Shown here piece after piece: positions 10,701 through 23,291 of a DNA stretch of 64,000 nucleotides. A model generated the notes under the pieces. It was given only the letters and a program-made list of their open reading frames with translations. It was not told the DNA's origin and searched no databases. Source of the DNA: Heterobilharzia americana (Eukaryota > Platyhelminthes > Trematoda > Strigeidida > Schistosomatidae); assembly GCA_944470555.2 (NCBI GenBank), contig OX104129.1, forward strand, positions 47,897,998 through 47,961,997, read 5' to 3'. A program made the translations under genes and the position numbers. Every line of letters begins with the position of its first letter. Within the stretch, counting starts at the first letter, position 1.

Positions 10701-11689
10701 GGTCCTCTTTATTTCCCGCTGCTATGCAGGGCTGGATCGCCCGACCCTGAAGTATTGAGGCATCTGCATGGGAGCCCATCTGTTAACAAAGGTCCGGCAA
10801 TTTGGCCCTGTTTAGCAGAGAGAAATGAAAGATCTCAAACAATAATTTGCGCTTGATTTTTTATTGCTGCCAAAGTTTATTCCAATTTCATAGTACAATA
10901 CAATTTTACGAAGTGTAACACTTATCCACTGAGTACTTGCCTACTGATTTTGTGAGTACTTATTGCACTGTCAAGTTTCCAGAACTTTATTGAGTGAAAC
11001 AAGGGATTCAACCCATGACGTGCAAATTCATACCAAGTTTTTGGGCAGATGAGTCATAGTTTCACACATGATGTGGTAAATACAAGTGATCAAACTTTTC
11101 AATTCCGGCTTCACCACTGGCGAAGTAGTTCGGTCTAACCTCATTTCTGACACTTCGGTATCTGAGGGTAAGCCGGTGGTTGGTTCACCGCATCCGAAAT
11201 TCAGTGGATTTTGATCCGATATGTGTCCACATGCAATTCATACATCCATATTTTGTGGACAAACCTATTTAGATATCCACAACGTTGGCGGTTAACTCAG
11301 CCGCGTCACCGTGCTTGTCAACGACGAACTTATTTTAGTACACCATCAAAGCAAAAGCATAATCACTATAGGAGTCAATAAAGTATTGTCTAATCAGCTT
11401 GTTAGTTTTTCAACTGATGCTGCGGATCTTTCAGAGTTCGGTTCACGGAAATTCACTTCCACATAATTATTATCATTTTTACTGTTGTCGTAACAATTCA
11501 AATTTTTTCAGCGTCTCTACTTCAGCGCTAGACTGCGGAAATTACACGAACAGTCTCTAATAAATCCCCATTCTGAACATTTCTAACCAGACTTGTCCAA
11601 AAGAACAAAACATGGAAGGAGATTTCTAACAAAGAAACCTTTTCACGCTTCAGTGAAAAGGATAGTAGGCTATTAAACTCTAGTAATCC
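10701..11689. other. No gene seen
   Basis: Somewhat less AT-rich at 11090-11320 but without coding frames or repeats that I can identify. Confidence 0.4.
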
Positions 11690-12985
11690 TTACAATAATT
11701 ATCTGTTTGAGGATTCGCTTCAACCTTGCATACGACCACTGAAGGAGCTGCTACCGCTTGTTCCGGCAAGGAGTTTCAGTTACTGACCATTTTATGGAAG
11801 GCTTGGTACTGCACTGGATTATGGCTCAACCGCTGCCTTTGGATCATTTCCGATATCTTCTCAGGTGATCCGTTCTAGAAGTAAGGGAATTCAGAATGTG
11901 AATTCAGAATGTGAAAAGATAAAATCAGGTCTGGCCTTAGTGATCACTCTTCGTAAGGAAGGTGAGCATGACCTTCAATGATTTCATGGTAAACCTTTGA
12001 ATCCGTTCAAACGCGTCTGCTTCCATCTTGAAGCACGAACTAAGGCCCTGATACAGTAAGTCAGGACTTAAGTTAGTGGTGTATGGGATACTAAACAACT
12101 ATGCATCAAGGCATGTGAATGCTCTACGAAGCAATAAAAAAATGTAAAACGTTTTGGCTGTAGAAGCATTACAGTTAGCAGTGGTCTTCAATTCGTGACT
12201 TAAGACTGAGGTATTAGCTGCCCGTTAACTGAGCAGGCTTCGGGAATGTCACTTACAGTGAAAATTACCACTTTTTCTGGAACTGATTTCCAGGTCCCAA
12301 CGTTTAGAGCATTCAACCAGTCCATTAATATCAGCTAGGAATGTAGACCTATCTTCATCATTATGGATGCTCCTCCTAATCCTAACGTCATCACTAAATA
12401 GCAGTGATGGTGACCTGACCATTTTTGGTGTTCTATTAACCTAAAGAAGTAGGAGCAGTGGTCAAAGGATAGTACTCAGGGGAAGATCATCAGTAACAGG
12501 TTGCCACTCAGACAGTATTTCATTCACTCTTACTCTTTGCCTTATCTCGTAAAAGTATTCCCTGACGCACACATGAATCAAACTATTTACACCGAATTTG
12601 CGAAGTTTCTTTAACGACTATGTGTGTAACAATTCGTTAACAGCCTTCCTGATGTCAATAAAAACCACATCCAAAAGGAGTTTACTATCCCTAGCCCTAA
12701 CCAAGTCCTCCGTCCACCTCCTATGAGTCAATGGTCCAGTCAAAAGAATTGATTGCTATTTGTTGGTCGGATTACGAAAGTGATCCAGTTCAGCCAGCAC
12801 TGTAAAAATACTTACTGATGGCTTTGTATTCTCTTCAAAGTGGTTATTACCAAGGATTGATGTTGACTGGGGATGTATTGAAAACCTTAAAGCACTAAGT
12901 GGCTGTTTTTGTCCTACTTTGGGACCCTCAGCAGGGCATACCAACGACCTCCTTTTGAGTCAAGGTCAGAGCCGCCATGTGTACA
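11690..12985 (-). mobile_element. CR1-like LINE relic, reverse transcriptase
   Basis: Minus-strand non-LTR retrotransposon of CR1/jockey type, the class that includes schistosome SR1. I read in order: the RT motif A region VVFIDIRKAVNEL near 12640-12668 (the F-D of FIDFxKAFD is lost); LKKLRKFGV; QRVRVNEILSEW; a broken motif B (PLSTILCPLLLLL and a stop); motif C as LFSDDVRIRRSI near 12386-12402 (family F-A-D-D, so A to S with both aspartates kept); then the thumb and C-terminal region (LLRRAFTCLDA, ADAFERIQRFTMKS) and DHLRRYRK near 11860. Stops and frameshifts are frequent. The 5' half (endonuclease) is absent or unrecognisable. Confidence 0.8.
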
Positions 12986-15044
12986 CTGTCATTTGTCTAT
13001 TAGAGTGAACTACAACAGTTCCTTTTTTATAACTTCAGCCACTTATCGATATAGTGAAACCACCCATCGAGAATGATTTTACACTTGAACAATCAGACTT
13101 CACAGATCCATTCTCACCGAATAAGAGAAATTCATCTTGAAGCGGGTCACTCGCTAATAATGGATTATAACTCGCTGGGGTGTTCTGATTCTGAAATGCT
13201 CATTGAAATAAATAATATAACCTACCAGGGAGTGAACAGTTTACCTTTCCCAGTTATTCAGTAGGTCGGTTCATTTTCAGAATACCATGGTAATCAAGAA
13301 TGCCAGTAGGATGTAAGAGTTTGTTTAACTCAAGGATGACACCTTTCTGGTGAGGTCGAACTGCACGCTGATATCATGTATCATAAGTCACCAGAAACAT
13401 ACTACTACTGGACACGAACTCGAGTTCCTGCAGCTGTAACGTAAAAAACACCGAAATACGAGGTAATTATGATAATAATAATTGAAAGTAATATGTTCAC
13501 TGACGTCTCAAAGAAGTAGTTATCTTCGACAACAATCACACTAGTGAAATGTTTTCACCAACTATTCTAATAAAGCGAGCGTTATCAGTCTAAATATTTT
13601 CAAAAGAAAGGTAAAGATATTCATGAATGAATTCAGAGTAGTGATCACTAAAAATAACTCACCAAGTTTACTGATGATTCATCTAGCCAACTTCATATTT
13701 CTGTACATTGTGTGTGAATGCTTTATGCAATGCTAGCACTATAACTAGAAATGAAATCCAACTAAACAATTGCTATCATCTCGACGTTCGTGGCTCAGTA
13801 CATCCGCGCTCTTAGTGAATGCCACCACAATGAGTTGCATGTTAGCGGTGACATTTCACTAAGCGCCAAATATAAGAGCCAGTTAAGGCGAAAATCCTGT
13901 TCACCTTTTTCTTTATTGATTGCAATGTTACTAGTTTATATATGCTTCGAAATCATTTTAACACATTAGCTCATTGGTGTCCATATGCGATTGGTCATTG
14001 TAAAACTCTCTGGTCCAATAGAGTGATTCTAATAAGGATTGTTTACAATGACGTAATCGAAGTAATTAATGAGATAAAAATAATCAATCAAGCAGCAAAA
14101 TTGGGTCATTCTTACTTATCAGTGAATGCCTATGTGAAAGTAAATCTTATGGACTAGTCATCAGTGAATCAATCAGAAAGATTTAAATGACAATATATAT
14201 GGCCTGTGATATCACTAGTGGGAAATATTATTTGTGACAGTGAACCCTGGGGTTCAGGCGAAAATAATGAAATTTAACCCTAACGACTGGATGTTTAATC
14301 CCACTTTCTGTCAGTCACTAACATCAGATGGAAGGCGCTGGTGGTCAGATTTGGATCAAATGGAAATAAAGCGCTATTGCAGAAATAAGCTTCCAAAGTA
14401 GGATCTTTAGGCAAGAGTTTGCACTAACTTTAAGTCATTATAAATCTTGAGCTATGATTATCATATCTCCTTATCCTATGATGGTAAGATATCGTGACAT
14501 GCATAAGATTCCTCTCCTACCCCAACACAGTGGTTAACAGTCAGTGGTTCAGATAATAAATAATGCAATGGTAAATAATTGCCTAAAGTATATAAAGCAA
14601 TAGCATCAATTATCTAAATGGGTACCGAAACACAGGAATACAAGGCATAATGTTATTCGTTTCTGACATATTTTTATATGTCGACAGAACAACAAGTTTA
14701 ACTTTAATGAATCATTTGACAGTGTTAATGCTACAATACTGGGACCAAATTTTAATGCACTTACTTGACTTAGGCTCTACTTTTCTCTCGATTACAACGT
14801 ACAGCTTGTCTCAGGAATTTTATTAGCTTTTTAGGAATCTTGGTTATTGTTTTAAACGAGTACGAATATCTAACCAAAAACCTATTATTCCCACCATACA
14901 CGTTAGCTTGTTGGTTGAATTTATCATATGTTGAAATAGCATTGTTTATTGTATAATGTTTATGATGCCATTTATTGCTCCAAGTAAAATCAAGGTAACT
15001 CCATTGATTTATGTTTCTAATGCTTTTTATTTATTGACTTCAGG
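12986..15044. other. No gene seen
   Basis: Open frames at 13073-13264 and 13942-14157 resemble nothing I know. No repeat was recognised. Confidence 0.4.
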
Positions 15045-15240
15045 TTGGAATTCATCATGGACCGACATCAGTCGGAGAAACACTGGAAATCTTGGAGCAC
15101 TGAACTACTGTTTCATCCTAGTATGGGACTCCTCAGCAGTGCTCACCGGTGACCCCATCAGAGAACTCCCTAAGGACCTTTAGGTTCAAGTGGCCAGTAC
15201 GGTGCCATTGAGCCACTGGGTCAGAATCCGACACTTCGCA
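15045..15240 (-). mobile_element. Hammerhead SINE, subfamily 2
   Basis: Minus-strand copy: tRNA-like head (CCCAGTGGCTCAATGGCACC), a hammerhead at 15096-15143, and the conserved tail ending in GTCGGTCCATGATGAATTCC. It is one of the better kept copies of the subfamily and carries a complete ribozyme core. Confidence 0.78.
15096..15143 (-). ncRNA. Hammerhead ribozyme motif, core intact
   Basis: The minus strand reads GAGCACTGCTGAGGAGTCCC, then ATACTAGGATGAAACAGTAG, then TTCAGTGCTC. Both core blocks (CUGANGAG and GAAAC) are present. Stem II can form with UCC/GGA-type pairing, and the flanks GAGCACTG and CAGTGCTC are perfect 8-bp complements. It was found by eye; catalytic activity is an inference. 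Confidence 0.7.
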
Positions 15241-15449
15241 TTTTCCTACTCTGGTAGTTCACGATGTAGCACGACCTCTATCTAATGGCTTTGTTGAGTA
15301 AGTATCTTCACGTACTAGTTGATTTGCCCTACCGGTTACGACTTCGCATTAGAACATTGGGAATCCCATCCAGAAGCAAGCCACCCACTAATGAGGACTG
15401 AGCAGTAATAAAGTTCGTAGTCTTGTAGAAATTTACCTACTGATTAAGG

Positions 15450-15718
15450 GTTATTATTCATCACGGACTGACATCAGTCAGAGAACCATTGATGCTAACC
15501 AGGTGGGAGGTGAAGACCGTTACTCAGTGATTGCACTGGATGGGGAAAGTACTATGTCATGAACTCAAAGAAGTATGGACTATTGGATTCTGACCTAGTG
15601 GTTATCGATGCACACCGCTCTGAAGCCCCATACTAGGCCGAAACAGATGCCCAATGCTCCTAGGTTTCCCGTAGCTCTCCAATTGATGACGAATACCAAA
15701 CTGAAATCAATAAATAAA
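15450..15718 (+). mobile_element. Hammerhead SINE fragments, subfamily 2
   Basis: First (about 15452-15510) an inverted tail piece, TTATTCATCACGGACTGACA and onward. Then a plus-strand copy from about 15580: an A-box trace (CTGACCTAGTGGTTATCG), a damaged hammerhead at 15609-15660 (CTCTGAAGCCCCATACTAGG, then CCGAAAC), and the tail ending in AAATCAATAAATAAATC. The B-box region is deleted between the A-box and the ribozyme. Confidence 0.65.
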
Positions 15719-17451
15719 TCCCCCAAAACCCCCAGGATGAAAAGTTTTTATTTCTGTTTTCCAGATGATAGAAATGTTTCCCTCATTCACAGCATGACAT
15801 ATATGCGATATACTCACTAAAGTGGCATCAAAATTTATCGTGGTGTTCAATGACTATCCTTCTATTGGTTTAAAAACTGTGAATGGAAAGGCCATCTATT
15901 TCTTTTCCGTGGTAAAAGGCGAAAAAAATAGTGTAAAACTGTAACACGTTGTATGCTATATGCTTACTTATATGAGTAACAGAAACTTTCATCTTATCAT
16001 GACCACTGGGGTTAGAAATACGGAACAGCTGGGTTTATTGGTGATATAAGAGTTAAGATTTGATCGAAAGACTAAATGCATCACGGACGTCCATTAAAAC
16101 ATTCTGTTGTGCCATTCTCCGAGCAGGATAGATTCCCTCTGGATGCCAGAATAACAAGTTTTGGGAAGACTTTATTTATTTATTACCGACTGTGACTATG
16201 AGCGGTCGGATATCCTATGAAGCTTTTTGCTCATGTTATGTGTCTAAAGTGTGCACTTGTTCATCGACTTTAACTAGAGATAGGCTTCCTGATTGTCATG
16301 TGGGTATCTCTCTTTCTAGGCATACAGCTCAGCTATTCCTTGACTCGACCTAACCTATATCTGCGTTCATGCTTCTATACTTCCCCCTCTACAACAAAAG
16401 AATACATAACTACCCATCTGTGAGTTGTACTGACTAGAAGTGGAGATACAAAGCAGTTAGCATTGCAGTAAATAACCTCTATTACCGTTTAGTTTTTTAA
16501 AATATGAAGTGGCCGTAATAGTTTAGTCACTTACAGCAGTAACCATAAAGGAATCGGTCAATAAAGCCGTATAACCCAGTAGATTAAACTGAGTTCATAG
16601 TTTCCTTTTAGTCACCACAATATTTCGATCGTTTCAACATGTAAATAAATTTGTCTAGAAAGGAATCAAAAGGTGTAAACAGTCAGTTAGTCGCATACAT
16701 TATGGTATGATTAGTTTCATCCTAATTTTATAAATGCATTATTTAGCAGACACTTCTCCTTATTCTGGGATAGATTTTTGGCCCATAGGAAGATAAAAAC
16801 TTCATACTGACTTTTAGGAAACTTCAGATCTTGTACCGAACCAAGTGGTGTGATGCAATAAACTTGAGTTCAGTCGCAAGGCACAGAGCTGTTGCGGTGA
16901 GTGAAAAGACTAACCGATAAGTTTTCTGTTAGCTTCTTATTTCAATCATCTATGCGCATTATTAGTAACTAAGACTTATGCCATTACTAGGTGACATTTT
17001 TCCATGAGATAATGATGACTTACGATATTAAGCACACAGTTTTACACAGAACGAACTTTAGGATGGAGTAAGGAAATGCAACGCTTAGGAAGTTCAGCTG
17101 AAACAGCTGAATTCATAGAGTAAGCTCATTTCATTCAACGGTACTGTGTTAGCTGACGGAAAGATATACTTCCACTATTATGATTGAAGACTATCCATTT
17201 TAATGATTTTCATCGGAAAACAATCTTTTTTTACTGATTATAAATGAGTTTAAAAATATGATGAACAACGATGTCAGCAGCTTTGCTGCAAATTGTAAGG
17301 CAGGGCTACTGAACTGGTTGGGGCGAATTAGCATGGGATAAGTCATACGCTGTTAAGTGGTTAGATAACAAGTTGACTATCCAAAAAACGTAGCCCATCA
17401 TAAATGCCTTAAACCATTGCACTAGTACAACAAACGTAGAACTGAGGTCCA
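15719..17451. other. No gene seen
   Basis: AT-rich sequence without recognised coding or repeat content. Confidence 0.4.
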
Positions 17452-17532
17452 ACGCTTCCTGCTGGTTACCCGTAACCAACTGACATCAAGTAGATTGTAC
17501 CGTGATACTGAGTCTTCCAGTCTGATAACTAT
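17452..17532 (+). repeat. SINE family D fragment
   Basis: CTTCCTGCTGGTTACCCGTA, then ACCAACTGACATCAAGTAGA and a CTGAGTCTTCCAG block line up with the tail-to-module junction at 4688-4765. The copy is short and decayed. Confidence 0.5.
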
Positions 17533-19334
17533 TGTGAAATGATCGACAAAATTCGGTCAGCAGTTCGGAATAAAAAATGTGGTATCGGTTACGTATAAAG
17601 GATATCTGATCTGTCTTCATGTTATTTTCCTGATGACAAGAAGATTGTAGGCTACTGTTGGCTTTCTGCACAGGTGTTTACAGATACTGCGATAAAATAG
17701 TTGATACCATTCAGTCACTTTTTAATAATTAAGAGAAGTCTAGGATTCTAATAAGGTATATTGATTCATTTAATAAGAACTGTACCCAGTTCTCATGTGT
17801 GGTAACTTTTTCTGTCCATAATATAAAATGCAGAAACGCTAGGATTTCTCTAATATCAACTCAGAACAAACTGGTTGCTGACTTCAAATTTTATTGACAT
17901 AACGTCAATGGTAGTTCGCCGACTTTATTTTGGAACCAGAATAGGTAACCAAGTTTAAATTAAAAAGCCTCTTTTAATGAGGAGTTTTATTAAAAAGCGG
18001 TTAGGAAGGAGACATTAATTTCATCATATTCTGCCAGAAGATGAACCAGTGAATCTTCTTATATACACCGTAAGATGTACTAACATCTTTTTTTCTGTCC
18101 AAGAAAGATTACCACTCTAAAATTGTGCACAATAAGTTGAGATGGTACACTGAGCATCTACATAGACACACATGCTAAAGGAAGTAATTTGAACCCTATA
18201 GGTTTGGTTCATTGAAATGGTCTTCAGAAATAGGCGGTAAATGTATCTGAAGCAGTGACACCAATACTTGCTTTTGTCAACTCAGCCTTCTGATCATTAA
18301 TTATACTTCATCACAAAATTGGATAAGAAGTTCAGCCAATACTAGATTGTTCAAACCTAAGTGAGTGTCATTGATTTCACAAAGTACTGCCAATTATTGT
18401 TGATAATTGCGTTAGGTTTCGTTGATTCTACTGTCATTCCAGTCTCTTTTTAATCTTAGTATCTATGGTTACTATTCATTTAAAGGCAAGTAAAATTCAT
18501 CTCATTTACTGGGGCTTCACAAACATCGTCAGTTTATATAAAGTTTGAACCTGAACTCTGCAAGCATAATTCTAACACTGCGAATTCTATGATTTGAGTG
18601 TGTCATTTTGTGTGGAATCACCAGTGCTTGAACGATCATACTAGTTATGTTAGTTACATTCAGAGAGTGTTTCATCACAGGTTTATAGCATTGTGTTGTG
18701 CATCAACTCATTTTATTCTGCCTCTTCTTTGTGTACTTGATATTATTGGTTTGACCAGTTCCAGAAATTCTTCTGTGTCTAGTCTAACATGTTTATGGCA
18801 GATTGCCCGGTTGATTCGGTTTGTTAGTTCATATACTTGACTTTACACATATTTTGAGTCATACGGGATGTATAATGATTCAGAAGCTTCATTTTATGCT
18901 TGACAGGTAGTTGCCGATTCTCACATTCGGAAGCTCTTACTTCCTCAAATATTCAGGCAGTGTTGATAAAAGTTCATTGTCTCATATATGTACCGAGACT
19001 TAATGTACGACTTTAAAGTGCACAGTTGGTTTTATTTTTGACCCTGCTTTTCTAATTTAAAGATGACATAACTCGCCTTAATGAGATAACTGCTGATTCA
19101 CGTAGTGAATCGTACCTGCTACCTAAAAACTAATGATCAAGACTCCCTTTCCAGACTTTTTACCACTCATTACATTTAACATCAACTCAGGGGATTTAAA
19201 AGATGTCTTTGGATGTGATATTATGCCTTCAGTAACACTGATATGTTGCATAGCTAGCAAGTGTATGAAGTTATGCAGTTGTTTAAAAGAATGGAATACT
19301 GCTTTAATTTCATCGTGAACTATATCACCATTTA
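17533..19334. other. No gene seen; possible decayed coding trace at 18600-18850 (minus)
   Basis: On the minus strand at about 18850-18600 a frame reads VYELTNRINRAICHKHVRLD, followed after a short gap by STQRRGRIK and a stop. It is coding-like but I cannot assign it; a PLE C-terminus is only one possibility. The plus-strand open frame at 18598-18840 is its antisense shadow. Confidence 0.3.
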
Positions 19335-19500
19335 AAGTAGTATTCATCAAGGATGGAAATCAGTTGGAGAACCATTGGACATCAGTTTCTTCCTACTGTG
19401 TGAGTTCTCAGGAATACGTACCTGTGACCTCACCAGGGTTCGAGCTCAGGACCTTCAGTTTTCATGGTGAACGCGTTAGCCATTCGACCCCTGAGTCCAT
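19335..19500 (-). mobile_element. Hammerhead SINE, subfamily 2
   Basis: Minus-strand copy with a tRNA-like head (B-box GAGCTCGAACC region, read as GGTTCGAGC on the plus strand), a hammerhead relic at 19381-19425 (CTGAGAACTCACACAGTAGG then AAGAAAC; the GAAAC block is kept but CUGANGAG is altered), and the tail. Activity is unlikely. Confidence 0.65.
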
Positions 19501-19689
19501 AGTTTCCTACTCCTCCCGCTTCGCTAAATAGCATGAATGTCCACCAAGATTTGCATTTGGTATCCACTTCCCTTCTGACTGATTGAACCCCCTAGGTCAC
19601 AGCTTCTCATACTAACTTCAAGATATCCATCTGGAAGCATGTCACTTATGGGCACTATACAGTAGTGTACTCTTAGATTTGTGTGGATT

Positions 19690-19800
19690 TTGTTTTTAAG
19701 GTTACACTTATCACGGAATGACATCAGTTGGTTCAGTGCTCACAAGTTTCCAATGGTTCTCCAAATGATGTCAGCCTGTGATGAATACTACCTTAAAAAT
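19690..19800 (+). repeat. Hammerhead SINE tail fragments
   Basis: A short inverted tail piece (TTATCACGGAATGACATCAG) is joined to a plus-strand tail (TTTCCAATGGTTCTCCAAAT, then GATGAATACTACC). The ribozyme and promoter are absent. Confidence 0.5.
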
Positions 19801-21099
19801 AAAGGCCCTACAGACCACAAACTACATTATATCACCATTTATCAGTTTGTTTCCTTCCTTTCAGCCTCTAAGTTTCCGTATTTTGATCGTTCCTTTCGTA
19901 AATATTCGCTATCAGGTGCTACCCATTTAACATTTTATACCTGATTTATCGTTCGCTTTGACATTTTCTGGACGGATGGTACAAAGACTCAGCTTTCGAT
20001 TTGACATACGGTGGCGACAGTTGTATCAGAACATTAATTTAGATTGTAACAAGGTTTGAACTTGCGCGTTCTGGCTTTTTTTAGGAGATAAAACTGATGT
20101 AACTGACAAAAGAAATCTTTTTTATATAGCCTCATCGAAAGACCATTTGTAAATTTTGAAAGATAAAATAAATTTTTCCTCAGCGGGTACATCTCTAAAC
20201 CATCGTTTGAATGTTTTGCAAATAGTCAATTTTAAAGCTCGGCTGGATATTTTTTTGTCTCATTGTTATTGATTATAAGACTGATTTTCATTGTATCTAA
20301 CCTATTTCACAAATGTCATTGAAGTATGAGGTCAAAGGTCACCGACTTTATACTGATAACATTTCTGAAAATTTAGTTAGACAACACCCACAACAAACGA
20401 TTTTGATGATAAGAACAACATATAAATTCAGTATAGCATCTTTATTTGATCCACTTTCTAAAGGTCAGATCACCGACCGCAATCCTAGGGATAGAACAAA
20501 CTTAGATCTGATTTATTTTGTAGGATGTTTAAATCGACAGTGACGACTAAGCTTTTGTGTGTATACGTATGTAATTATGAATGTATGTGTGTATCACTAC
20601 TCCAGTACTCTGCACATAAAATGTTTACCACGTAACTACTTTATTAATGTATGATATAACAGAATAATTCGGTGGGAATGTTTGGGATTAAGATCTACAG
20701 GTCGTTTAGATGTTATAGACTGCCCCTTGAATAAAATGATTACACAATGTTGTTTAGATCAAGAGTTCATTCACCTCAAAGAAAGGAAAGTCATTAAATT
20801 GCAGAGGTGATCTGAGCTTTGTTTTGTTTACTCACACAACAAACAATATGCTTTAATTATATATACGCCAAGGTCATAGTAAAGCTTGTTGTATGTCTTT
20901 GTGGTGAATAGTATACACAAGGACAAATATGATTGTACAAGATATGCGTGTCTGGTGTCAGTAGAGCATGTATGAAGTGTGACTCACTGCTGAATTATAG
21001 CATACCTTTGTGAGACACATCCGTCTGTTAACCCAGTGAATACAGAAGCAATTCAATTTGGAAGTTTGTAGGGTTTAATTGACTGAGTGCACGTTGGGA
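19801..21099. other. No gene seen
   Basis: AT-rich; the open frame at 20313-20543 is unrecognised. Confidence 0.4.
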
Positions 21100-21185
21100 G
21101 AAAACTGAAAACCCGAAAGCACTGGTTCCTCAACTGATGTCACTCCATGATGAATACCAACTTGAAATCAATAAGTAAATCCCCA
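21100..21185 (+). repeat. Hammerhead SINE tail fragment
   Basis: The tail block CCTCAACTGATGTCACTCCA, then TGATGAATACCAACTTGAAA and TCAATAAGTAAATCC matches the 3' ends of the subfamily-2 copies. Confidence 0.55.
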
Positions 21186-21339
21186 GAAATCTCCAAAATG
21201 AATTATTCATCAGTCCTCATTGTTGGCTTGTTTCGAGATAAGAATCCTGAATTTCTAATGAGAAGTAGTGACCAATAGGGTTGTATCTGAAGACTGTTAC
21301 TCAACGACTCCATTGGCTGAAAGTCACACTATTTCACGA

Positions 21340-21570
21340 ACTGGTAGAAGTACGAAAATATGAACCATTAGATTCTAATCCTGGGGCTCAGTGGTAGCTT
21401 ACGGGCCGCGGAACCTAATGGTCCTGGGCTCTCCTCCTGACCGGGTTGTGGGAGCACACTGATAAGGAGTTTCATACTACCATGAAACAACTGTCTAGTG
21501 TTTAAAGGTTTCCAATGGTTCCCAAACTGATACCAGTCGGAGATGAATACCAATCTGGATTCAAAAGTCA
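21340..21570 (+). mobile_element. Hammerhead SINE, subfamily 2
   Basis: Plus-strand copy: A-box GGCTCAGTGGTAGC near 21385; a ribozyme region at 21451-21500 reading ACACTGATAAGGAGTTTCAT, then ACTACCATGAAAC. An extra base in the CUGAUGAG block breaks the core, while GAAAC is kept. The tail ends GTCGGAGATGAATACC near 21552. Confidence 0.7.
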
Positions 21571-22081
21571 CAAACCTAGTGAACTGGGTTTCAGTCTTTA
21601 CTGAGAATACTGAAAGCTAAAATAATTATTAAAATAAAACACGATACCGATACATGATATATGGTATGTGGCACTTTTCCAAGATATCCCGTCATTGTAG
21701 TAACTTCTGAGGACAGGAATCAGTTACTGGGCCTGAAATTCAAGTGAAAGCAACTGAACATGAAATTTATCCCGGTTTATTTATCTAGTATTTGTTTTTC
21801 CCAATGAATGTAGGACGGAAGAAGGTTGTTTTAACCCCGTCTGGTCAGTAGTTAAAAAAAAAAATCTGTGAGGCAAGTGTCGCATAACATGATAATACAT
21901 TTTCGTAAATTTAGTTTTCTTTCCAACTTGAACTGAATTTCACTTTTTTCTCACATTGTTATTTATCGAAACTTGCAATTACTCGTTGTTTTACTCGATT
22001 GAATTTGTCAACCTCCATTGGTAGACGGTCCAATATTGGAATGAATCGATATTACCTGAATGCTTATGGTGATAAGAGACT
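21571..22081. other. No gene seen
   Basis: AT-rich sequence with a short poly-A run near 21856; nothing recognised. Confidence 0.4.
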
Positions 22082-22260
22082 TTGATGTGGCTAGCATTGG
22101 TATCCAGGACGCGCGTTACGTCCTATTCGGGACTCATCAGCTGGACTGCCTGCACCCCAGTGAGTGATGTTGTTCACACTGAGACTCAAACCTCGTATCC
22201 ATCACTTCAAACGCCAAAGTGTTATCCATATTGCTTAAGGTTTACAGACAGTGACGATAA
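22082..22260 (-). mobile_element. Hammerhead SINE, subfamily 1 (Sm-alpha-like)
   Basis: On the minus strand the ribozyme region (about 22088-22155) reads AGCTGATGAGTCCCGAATAG, then GACGTAACGCGCGTCCTGG and ATACCAATGCTAGCCACA. CUGAUGAG is perfect, but GAAAC is GTAAC. The head is a decayed tRNA-like promoter (AACACTTTGGCGTTTGAAGT region). The loop and stem II bases closely follow what I recall of Sm-alpha. Confidence 0.78.
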
Positions 22261-22889
22261 TGTCTTTACCTGAGTTTTATTCTTGGGGCCGTTTACCACT
22301 GTTTGCCTTTTTTGGAATACATATGTTACATCATTTCTGACAGACGAAAATATAGCGTGGCGTTTTCAAAACAGCCATACTTAACTTTGACCTCACAATG
22401 AAGGCTAACTTCAGCCACCATCCAACAAATACGACTACTGAACAGACAAAGTACTCTAAATGGTTAACAGTAAGATGATTACGTCCAACGTGACATCTTA
22501 TGATCATTACTATATTTGACTGAAACTCGACTAAAAATGTCATCCTCCTCACCTGAAAGAATTCTAAACAGTATTTAATGTAATCACTTTACAATCCACA
22601 CAACTCAGATGTAAACAGTATCAAGGATTCAAGAATCGTAATGATTGACTGAGCAGAGAAACAGCGTCAAAACTGACAGCATAGTCGGTTGTTATAAATG
22701 ACTAAACCTTTTAGGAGAAATGTCAGATTGTTTTTTTTTGTATTAATAATTTTTCAATCGGTTAAACAAATCATCAATGATGGAACCATGACAAGTGATT
22801 AATGCCAAAATAACTTTTGAATTTTTTTGAATGACAAGTAGTGAATGTTATCATAACATGACGACGACCCCCAAGTGACAGTTTTTAAC
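22261..22889. other. No gene seen
   Basis: AT-rich 5' flank of the following LINE fragment; nothing recognised. Confidence 0.4.
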
Positions 22890-22944
22890 CGCTGAAATGG
22901 CTAATGTCTTAAAGAAAGTAGAATATGTATGGACAGCGTACCAA

Positions 22945-22985
22945 CATAAGTCTTGTTTACGCCTCAGGTGTAAACAAGACTTATG
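22945..22985. repeat. Perfect 16-bp hairpin inside the LINE
   Basis: The arms CATAAGTCTTGTTTAC (22945-22960) and GTAAACAAGACTTATG (22970-22985) are exact reverse complements around a 9-base loop. They lie at the 5' edge of recognisable RT homology. Confidence 0.85.
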
Positions 22986-23204
22986 TGAGCTGCTTGAGTT
23001 TCATGACGCCTGCTGCATGAATGGTATTTCTGCAGAAAGTAAATCGAGTGTGAACTATCTTGGGTTGCGTTTTACTTCTGACCTTTGTTGGTCGTCCCAT
23101 ATTTTATTGACTTGTAAAAAAATCTTTCGTTTAACTATGTACGTAAAGAAATTGAGGCTTTCTGGTATAATTCAACTGCTTCTTTTACAATTTATTAATT
23201 ATTA

Positions 23205-23291
23205 ATTACTGTATCACTGTGCACTATATATCAAATAAACAAATCTAATATGGAATTACATTCTACCACAGTGCCCAAGTTTTACACTTAT
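23205..23291 (-). mobile_element. ~87-bp MITE-like insertion (59-bp core 23215-23273)
   Basis: This stretch splits the LINE RT frame between FINY and CILP, and its removal restores the expected protein, so its limits can be placed to within a few bases. Its inverse matches the copies at 3324, 28653 and 29137, including bases outside the CACTGTG/CACAGTG core. AT-rich repetition at the edges (TTAATTA) prevents a safe target-site-duplication call. Confidence 0.78.
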
